64,000 nt of DNA, taken from Hymenobacter persicinus (GTDB lineage Bacteria; Bacteroidota; Bacteroidia; Cytophagales; Hymenobacteraceae). Below the pieces are notes generated by a model. It saw only the letters and a program-made list of their open reading frames with translations, was not told the origin of the DNA and made no database searches. Below are positions 58,707 through 64,000 of this stretch, one piece after another; the stretch's first letter is position 1; every line of letters starts with the position of its first letter. Position numbers and translations under genes: made by a program. The stretch spans positions 1 to 64,000 of the forward strand of contig NZ_SEWE01000011.1 in NCBI RefSeq assembly GCF_004167665.1, written 5' to 3'.

Positions 58707-60260
58707 ATGAACAAACAGGTATTGTTGGTGATTCTGGACGGCTGGGGCCTAGCGCAGAACAAGGAGGTATCAGCCGTCGATAAAGCCCAAACTCCCTTTG
58801 TCGATTCCCTGTTCCAACGCTTTCCCCACAGCAAGCTGCAGGCCTCGGGCGAAGCCGTGGGTCTACCCGATGGGCAGATGGGCAACTCCGAAGTCGGCCA
58901 TATGAACATCGGGGCCGGCCGGGTGGTGTACCAGGATCTGGTGCGCATCAACAAGGCTATCCGGGAGCGGAAGCTGGGGTCGGTGCCAGCCCTGGAAAAG
59001 GCGTTTGACTACGCCCGCACCACCGGCAAAAACCTGCACTTCATCGGCCTGCTTTCCGACGGCGGCGTGCACTCCCACATCGACCACCTCAAGGCCCTCT
59101 GCACCCTGGCCCACGATGCCGACGTGCACAAGGTCTTCATTCACGCCTTCACCGACGGCCGCGACACCGACCCGAAGGGCGGCGTGAACTACGTCAACGA
59201 CCTGGAGCAGCACCTGGAGCGCAACGGCGCCAAGATTGCCTCCATCGTGGGCCGCTACTACGCCATGGACCGCGACAACCGCTGGGAACGGGTGAAGGTG
59301 GCCTACGACCTGCTCGTGAATGCCAAGGGCACGCCCTCGCAGAACCTGATTCAGAGCATGCTCGACTCCTATAAGGAGGGCGTGACGGATGAGTTTCTGA
59401 AGCCGATTGTGAAAGTCGGGGCCGACGGGCAACCGCTGGCCACCATTCAGGAAGGCGACGTGGTTATCTGCTTCAACTTCCGCACCGACCGGGGCCGGGA
59501 AATCACGCAGGCGCTGACCCAGCAGGATTTTCACGCCTTCCAGATGCACCGGCTGAACCTGCACTACCTGACGATGACCAACTACGACGCCACCTTCGTG
59601 GGCGTCACGCCCATCTTCGACAAGGACAACCTCGGCAACACGCTCGGGGAGGTCCTGGCGGCGCACGGCAAAAGCCAGATTCGGATTGCCGAAACCGAGA
59701 AGTACCCCCACGTCACGTTCTTCTTCAGCGGCGGGCAGGAAACCGAGTTTGCCGGCGAAAGCCGCATCATGCGCGCCTCGCCCAAGGTAGCCACCTACGA
59801 CCTGCAGCCCGAGATGAGTGCCTACGACCTGCGCGACGCCCTGGTGCCGGAGCTGCAGGCCCGCTCGGCCGACTTCATCGTGCTCAACTTCGCCAACCCA
59901 GACATGGTGGGCCATACCGGCGTGTTTGAGGCCGTGGTAAAAGCCGTGGAAACGACCGACGCCTGCGCCCGCGACGTAGTGGAAACCGCCCTGGCCAACG
60001 ACTACGCCTGCATCATCATTGCCGACCACGGCAACGCGGAGGTGATGCTGAACCCCGACGGCACGCCCAACACGGCCCATACCACTAATCTGGTGCCCTG
60101 CATCTTGGCCGACAACGACTACCACGGCTCCCTGGCCAACGGTAAGCTCGGCGACATTGCGCCTACCGTGCTCGAGCTAATGGGCATTGCCCAGCCCGCC
60201 GACATGACCGGCCAGTCACTGCTGCACGCCGATACGGTGCAAAACCCGACGAATGCGTAG
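58707..60260 (+). CDS. gpmI: 2,3-bisphosphoglycerate-independent phosphoglycerate mutase
   Basis: 517 residues, the family's usual length. It interconverts 3- and 2-phosphoglycerate in glycolysis. The two-Mn site uses I-L-D-G-W-G (Asp11), Q-M-G-N-S-E-V-G-H (Ser61, the phosphoserine), F-N-F-R-T-D-R, and A-D-H-G-N-A-E. The N-P-D-M-V-G-H-T-G block is diagnostic. The start is strongly set by the -7 box. The next gene overlaps its end by eight bases. Confidence 0.97.
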   Translation: MNKQVLLVILDGWGLAQNKEVSAVDKAQTPFVDSLFQRFPHSKLQASGEAVGLPDGQMGNSEVGHMNIGAGRVVYQDLVRINKAIRERKLGSVPALEKAFDYARTTGKNLHFIGLLSDGGVHSHIDHLKALCTLAHDADVHKVFIHAFTDGRDTDPKGGVNYVNDLEQHLERNGAKIASIVGRYYAMDRDNRWERVKVAYDLLVNAKGTPSQNLIQSMLDSYKEGVTDEFLKPIVKVGADGQPLATIQEGDVVICFNFRTDRGREITQALTQQDFHAFQMHRLNLHYLTMTNYDATFVGVTPIFDKDNLGNTLGEVLAAHGKSQIRIAETEKYPHVTFFFSGGQETEFAGESRIMRASPKVATYDLQPEMSAYDLRDALVPELQARSADFIVLNFANPDMVGHTGVFEAVVKAVETTDACARDVVETALANDYACIIIADHGNAEVMLNPDGTPNTAHTTNLVPCILADNDYHGSLANGKLGDIAPTVLELMGIAQPADMTGQSLLHADTVQNPTNA

Positions 60261-60828
60261 CAGCTGGCTGGCTCCCCTGCTGCTGCTGGCCGCCTGCGGG
60301 CCTGACAACGACGTTGCGCGCGCCAGTCAGGATGCGCGCAAGCCTCTGTATTTTGACCTGAAAGGCTTTCTCGACCAGCAGACTGCCCTGCTCACCCAAC
60401 GCCGGCCCGCCGTGGAAAAACAGGTTTCGCTGCGGGATGGCCGGGTCGAAACCACCCGGGTCGGGCAGGTAGACTGGGGCAAGGAGCTGCAGATTTTCTA
60501 CCAGGCCGACATCAACAAGCCAGCTTTGCGGGGTACCTACGAAGTACTGGGTGGCTCCGCGGCGGCCGATACGGTAGACATGGTGCGGCAGTACCGCCGC
60601 AAGCCGGGCGCGGAAAACAACGTGGACCAGTTGCAGGTGCGTGAAACCGACACCCGGGCCGGCACCATCGAAGCCATTCTCACCCAGGACAACCCGCTGT
60701 TTTTTTCGCGCAAGGTTCTGACGCTACACTACCAAAATGGCCAGCTGAGCGCCTACAAGGTGCAGGGCGTGCAGAAGCTGGTCTTGTTCGACACGCTGCG
60801 CTACTCCGCGGCCGTGCGGGTGCTCTAG
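60253..60828 (+). CDS. Hypothetical lipoprotein overlapping gpmI
   Basis: 191 residues with a short lipoprotein signal (L-L-A-A-C, Cys15). The mature part alternates strands (Y-F-D-L-K-G-F-L-D-Q-Q, V-S-L-R-D-G-R-V-E-T-T, R-K-V-L-T-L-H-Y-Q-N-G-Q-L-S-A-Y-K-V), suggesting a compact beta-rich periplasmic domain. The family is unassigned but recurs in Bacteroidota downstream of phosphoglycerate mutase. It starts inside gpmI and its stop shares CTAG with the convergent YjbQ gene. Confidence 0.65.
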   Translation: MRSSWLAPLLLLAACGPDNDVARASQDARKPLYFDLKGFLDQQTALLTQRRPAVEKQVSLRDGRVETTRVGQVDWGKELQIFYQADINKPALRGTYEVLGGSAAADTVDMVRQYRRKPGAENNVDQLQVRETDTRAGTIEAILTQDNPLFFSRKVLTLHYQNGQLSAYKVQGVQKLVLFDTLRYSAAVRVL

Positions 60829-61256
60829 CCCCGCTCTTCGCCCAGCAGCGTGACGACCACCCAGCGCCGGCCGCCGTGGTTGCGGTGCTCCCCCAGATAG
60901 ATTCCTTGCCAGGTGCCCAGGGCCAGCTCCCCGTTGGTAATTGGGATGGTAACGGAGGTGCCCAGCATGGCTGCCTTGAGGTGGGCTGGCATGTCGTCGG
61001 GGCCTTCCTGGGTGTGGCGGAAGTAGGGCGCACTTTCGGGCACAGCGCGGTTGAAGAACTGCTCGAAATCGTGGCGCACGGTGGGGTCCGCGTTTTCGTT
61101 GATGCTTAGGCTGGCCGAGGTGTGCTGAATGAAAAAGTGGGCGGTGCCCACCCGCAACTGCTCGAGTTCGGGCAGCTCGGCCACCAGCAAATCGGTGATG
61201 AGGTGGAAGCCGCGGCTCACGGCCGGCAGGCGCAGGCGTTTCTGAATCCAGCGCAT
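60825..61256 (-). CDS. YjbQ-family secondary thiamine-phosphate synthase-like protein
   Basis: 143 residues. F-H-L-I-T-D-L-L, F-F-I-Q-H-T-S-A-S-L-S-I-N-E-N-A-D-P, M-P-A-H-L-K-A-A-M-L-G and G-T-W-Q-G-I-Y-L-G-E-H-R are conserved in YjbQ (UPF0047). E. coli YjbQ shows weak thiamine-phosphate synthase activity; the physiological role is uncertain. Lies two bases downstream of the beta-helix lipoprotein, so the two are one operon. Confidence 0.93.
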   Translation of the reverse strand: MRWIQKRLRLPAVSRGFHLITDLLVAELPELEQLRVGTAHFFIQHTSASLSINENADPTVRHDFEQFFNRAVPESAPYFRHTQEGPDDMPAHLKAAMLGTSVTIPITNGELALGTWQGIYLGEHRNHGGRRWVVVTLLGEERG

Positions 61257-61258
61257 GG

Positions 61259-62743
61259 CTACGGGTTTTTCCGCTCGTAAGCGCCCAGGTCCGGGGCCGG
61301 GCCACGCTGCACGTGGCGCAGGTCGTAGTCGAGGCGGGCGCCGCGGGCGGGGCGGTTGCTGGCTGGTGACAACGTGTCGAGGCTGTAGTCGAGCTTATCG
61401 GAAAAGCCCCCGTCGGGAGCCCGCTTGAACTTGGGCGCCACGTTGATCAGGTTGTCGTTGACGCTGAGCAGGGTGCGGTAGAGCTTGGTGCGCACGATGC
61501 TGTTCGTGACGCTGACCGGAAACGCCGTGCCGGTGTTCTCGAAGGCTAGCTCGTCCTCTATTGAGCCCCAGACGATGGAGTTCTGAATCGAGATGCTGGT
61601 TTGAATCGGGTTGGCCACCTTGGCCCGGGCGGCCTTGCTGGTAAAGGCCAGCGAGGCCGTTTCGCGCCGGAAGGCGGGCGTGTAGTTGGCTACAGTGCAG
61701 AAATTCAGGTCGTACTGCCCGCCGCCGATGCCGCGGATGGCATATTCCCCGCAGTTAGTCAGCAGGCAGTTGCGCAGCACAAAGTCGCCGCTGAAGCTGA
61801 AGATGCCGGCCCCATCGAAGCCCTGCCCGCCGTTGGCAAAGGAGAGCGTGGCCCCGGAAATGTTCTTGATAACCGTGTTTTCGACTGTCACCGCGGGGCG
61901 GGGCAGCTGGTTGCCAGGATTGTAGACGAGCAATCCAAACGAGGCATTCTTGATTTCGGCGTAGCGCACCACGTTGTTGCGGCTGGTGGAGTCGAACTGA
62001 ATGCCGGCCCACTGCCCGGGTATCTCATTGTAGAAAGGTTCGAGCCGGTCGCCGGCGAAGCGCACGAGGTTGCGGTCATCGGCCTTGAGCTCGGTGGTGG
62101 GCTGAAAGTCGGGGTTTACCCGCAGCGTGCCCTTCACGATGATGGCCGCCCCGGCGTGCGAGTACACCCGCGTGCCGGGCAGCATGGTCAGGATGCAGCC
62201 CGGCCGGACCAGCACGGCCCCGAAGATGACGTGGGGCTTGTCATTTTTCCACTCCGTGATGCAGGGCAGAATCTCGTTGCGGTGGAAGTAGGCGTTGCGG
62301 CCGTAGGAAATCAGCCGCACGGCCTGGTCGTTACCGTTGGTGCGAAACCGGAGCTGGTCTTCCACCAGAAAGGGTTTGTCTTCGGCCTGCTGGGCGGGCC
62401 CGAGCGTGGCCCGAATCAGCACCTGCAGGCTGTCTTTCCCCCGGATTTCGACGTTGTTGGCCGCGGGGCCCGCGTCGCCGTTGATGACCAGGGCGTACGG
62501 GGAGCCGCCGGGGTTGGCCAGCGTAATCTGCTCCACGTTCACGGCCCGGCGGTTGCGGTTATAGACCCACAGCCGTTTGGTGATGGTGCCCACCTGGGTG
62601 AAAACCGTGTCGAACATCACCGTATCGGTCGAAAACTCCAGCTTGGCGCTGGAATCGGTGGTCAGCAGGTTTTCCTTGGGCTCGCAGCCCGGCAGCGTGA
62701 GCAGGCACGAGCAAACGAGCAGCAGGGGAAGCAGGTAGCGCAT
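61259..62743 (-). CDS. Right-handed beta-helix lipoprotein
   Basis: 494 residues. The lipobox L-P-G-C (Cys20) precedes an N-terminal Ig-like block (T-V-M-F-D-T-V-F-T-Q-V-G-T-I-T-K-R-L-W-V-Y-N). A pectate-lyase-like parallel beta-helix follows (N-N-V-V-R-Y-A-E-I-K-N-A-S-F-G-L-L-V, V-E-N-T-V-I-K-N-I-S-G, L-R-N-C-L-L-T-N-C-G-E-Y-A-I, I-Q-N-S-I-V-W-G-S-I). The end carries P-D-L-G-A-Y-E-R. Likely a surface carbohydrate-binding or structural lipoprotein. Wide in Bacteroidota; substrate unknown. Confidence 0.82.
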   Translation of the reverse strand: MRYLLPLLLVCSCLLTLPGCEPKENLLTTDSSAKLEFSTDTVMFDTVFTQVGTITKRLWVYNRNRRAVNVEQITLANPGGSPYALVINGDAGPAANNVEIRGKDSLQVLIRATLGPAQQAEDKPFLVEDQLRFRTNGNDQAVRLISYGRNAYFHRNEILPCITEWKNDKPHVIFGAVLVRPGCILTMLPGTRVYSHAGAAIIVKGTLRVNPDFQPTTELKADDRNLVRFAGDRLEPFYNEIPGQWAGIQFDSTSRNNVVRYAEIKNASFGLLVYNPGNQLPRPAVTVENTVIKNISGATLSFANGGQGFDGAGIFSFSGDFVLRNCLLTNCGEYAIRGIGGGQYDLNFCTVANYTPAFRRETASLAFTSKAARAKVANPIQTSISIQNSIVWGSIEDELAFENTGTAFPVSVTNSIVRTKLYRTLLSVNDNLINVAPKFKRAPDGGFSDKLDYSLDTLSPASNRPARGARLDYDLRHVQRGPAPDLGAYERKNP

Positions 62744-62754
62744 AGCTGGTTTAT

Positions 62755-62858
62755 AGTTGCTGGTTTTTGGTTTTTGGCTGGCTCGTCGGCTATTGACTAC
62801 AGAAAGTATGTTCTGCTCCAGCTAACGACCAACTACCAAAAACCAATCACCCTAAACC
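62755..62858. repeat. Imperfect inverted repeat, TTTTTGG/CCAAAAA
   Basis: GTTGCTGGTTTTTGG (62757-62771) and CCAAAAACC (62837-62845) lie on opposite sides of a 65-base spacer. It is the only structure between prfA and the lipoprotein gene and may end prfA transcription. Confidence 0.4.
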
Positions 62859-62864
62859 AAAAGA

Positions 62865-63935
62865 TTACGAAACGCCTTCCTGCAGACGCTCGGCGCTTTC
62901 GGCGATGCGCAGCTGCTCCACGAAGTCGTCGATGTTGCCCTCCATCACGCTGGCCAGGTTGTAGACCGTGTAGCCGATGCGGTGGTCCGTCACGCGGCCC
63001 TGGGGGTAGTTGTAGGTGCGGATTTTGTCCGACCGGTCGCCGCCGCCAATCATGCTCTTGCGCTGGGCGCCTTCAGCCTCGTTCTTTTTAGCCAGCTCGA
63101 TTTCATACAGGCGGGAGCGGAGTACCTGCAGGGCCTTATCGAAGTTCTTGAGCTGGGACTTCTGGTCCTGGCACTGGGCCACGATGCCGGTGGGCAGGTG
63201 GGTCAGGCGCACGGCCGAGTACGTCGTGTTGACCGACTGCCCGCCGGGTCCCGACGACATAAACAGGTCTTTGCGCACCTCGTTCATGTCAATCTGCACG
63301 TCGAGTTCCTCGGCCTCAGGCATCACCACGATGGACGCCACGGAGGTGTGAATGCGGCCCTGGGTTTCGGTGGCCGGCACGCGCTGCACGCGGTGTACGC
63401 CGCTTTCAAACTTGAGCTTGCCGTACACGTCCTCGCCCTTTACGGCCAAGATAATTTCTTTGTAGCCGCCCGAGGTACCCTCGGTAGCGTCCACGAGTTC
63501 CATTTTCCAGCCCATGCGCTCGGCAAAGCGCATGTACATGCGCTGCAGGTCGCCGGCGAAGATGGCGGCTTCGTCGCCGCCGGCCCCGGCCCGGATTTCC
63601 ATGATGATATCCTTGGAGTCGTTCGGGTCTTTGGGAATGAGCAGTTCCTTGATAACCTCCTCGAGGCGCTCCTGCTCGGGCAGCAGGGTTTCGAGCTCCT
63701 CTTTAGCCATCTGACGGAAGTCTTCGTCTTTCTCGGTCGCAATGACTTCGCGGGCGCCCTCGATGTTGGACAGCACCTGCTGGTAGTTGCGGTACTCGGT
63801 TACGATCTTGCCCAGGTCCTTATATTCCTTGTTCAGAGACTTGTAGCGCTTCATGTCGCTCATAGCCTCAGGCTGCATCAGCTGTTCGTTGACGTCTTCG
63901 TAGCGCTGGCGAATGGCCTCCAGTTTATCTAGCAT
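62865..63935 (-). CDS. prfA: Peptide chain release factor 1
   Basis: 356 residues. RF1 recognises UAA and UAG through P-A-T (seen as V-P-A-T-E-T), and the G-G-Q catalytic loop sits in [12 protein letters not shown]. The P-x-T anticodon mimic confirms RF1 rather than RF2 (S-P-F). The start at ATG 63935 gives [12 protein letters not shown] near-consensus promoter lies upstream. Confidence 0.97.
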   Translation of the reverse strand: MLDKLEAIRQRYEDVNEQLMQPEAMSDMKRYKSLNKEYKDLGKIVTEYRNYQQVLSNIEGAREVIATEKDEDFRQMAKEELETLLPEQERLEEVIKELLIPKDPNDSKDIIMEIRAGAGGDEAAIFAGDLQRMYMRFAERMGWKMELVDATEGTSGGYKEIILAVKGEDVYGKLKFESGVHRVQRVPATETQGRIHTSVASIVVMPEAEELDVQIDMNEVRKDLFMSSGPGGQSVNTTYSAVRLTHLPTGIVAQCQDQKSQLKNFDKALQVLRSRLYEIELAKKNEAEGAQRKSMIGGGDRSDKIRTYNYPQGRVTDHRIGYTVYNLASVMEGNIDDFVEQLRIAESAERLQEGVS

Positions 63936-63963
63936 CTTGCCTTCAGAGAGTTGTATTGGACTG

Positions 63964-63991
63964 TAAAGATACGGAAATCTACCGCCACAAA
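63964..63991 (-). promoter_or_regulatory. Promoter of prfA
   Basis: On the minus strand TTTG (63988-63991) and TATCTTTA (63964-63971, 7 of 8) are spaced by 16 bases, 29 bases upstream of the start. Confidence 0.45.
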
Positions 63992-64000
63992 TCGGGCGCG

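Overview
The window looks like a chromosomal segment of a Hymenobacter-type bacterium (Bacteroidota, Cytophagales). The reasons are high GC, type IX secretion (T9SS) C-terminal sorting domains, a PID-CTERM-like small protein, promoters of the TAnnTTTG class, PorT-type outer-membrane barrels, a BlaI/M56 pair with TonB-plug-like repeats, and class Ia ribonucleotide reductase subunits of the eukaryote-like branch. I see no rRNA, CRISPR array, prophage or recognisable transposase. There is one tRNA, an initiator tRNA-Met.

Layout. 1-14 kb: the tail of a T9SS-secreted protein, a PID-CTERM small protein, aspartase, a GNAT acetyltransferase, a TPM-domain protein, Hsp20, a metallophosphoesterase lipoprotein with an overlapping partner, a beta-propeller-like T9SS protein, an outer-membrane barrel and an S41 peptidase. 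14-19.4 kb: small membrane and hypothetical proteins, an alpha/beta hydrolase, three different families of palindromic intergenic repeats (16.16-16.33, 17.11-17.29 and 18.31-18.44 kb), and a lower-GC islet with a SUKH-3-like immunity gene. 19.4-25.5 kb: nrdA and nrdB separated by a DUF6624-like gene, then rplU-rpmA; three DnaA-box-like sites lie between nrdB and rplU. 25.5-32 kb: a cyclase/hydrolase operon, hemW, a BamA/TamA-type protein and an HSL-type lipoprotein esterase. 32-40.6 kb: initiator tRNA, two paralogous tiny basic exported proteins, an MFS exporter, pirin, a pentapeptide-repeat protein, and a BlaI-M56 sensor pair with a double-dyad operator.

40.8-64 kb: tandem M13 metallopeptidase lipoproteins, an Old Yellow Enzyme, an outer-membrane barrel, a Gfo/Idh/MocA oxidoreductase, PPK2, a small Hsp20-like protein, a VF530 protein, a GH25 lysozyme with an RlpA protein, cbpA-cbpM, a ZIP transporter, a methyltransferase, nadC, a DUF4783 protein, gpmI, a YjbQ protein, a beta-helix lipoprotein and prfA.

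Most of the window is housekeeping and cell-envelope genes in short operons closed by strong hairpin terminators. Several genes have a perfect TAnnTTTG box ending 3 to 12 bases before the start codon, which suggests leaderless or nearly leaderless mRNAs. The least explained elements are the palindromic repeat families, the paired small basic exported proteins with a YRGNSR motif, the SUKH islet, the AT-rich gap at 36.2-36.6 kb, and the DnaA-box cluster at the nrdB/rplU divergence. I found no convincing wholly new multi-gene system.
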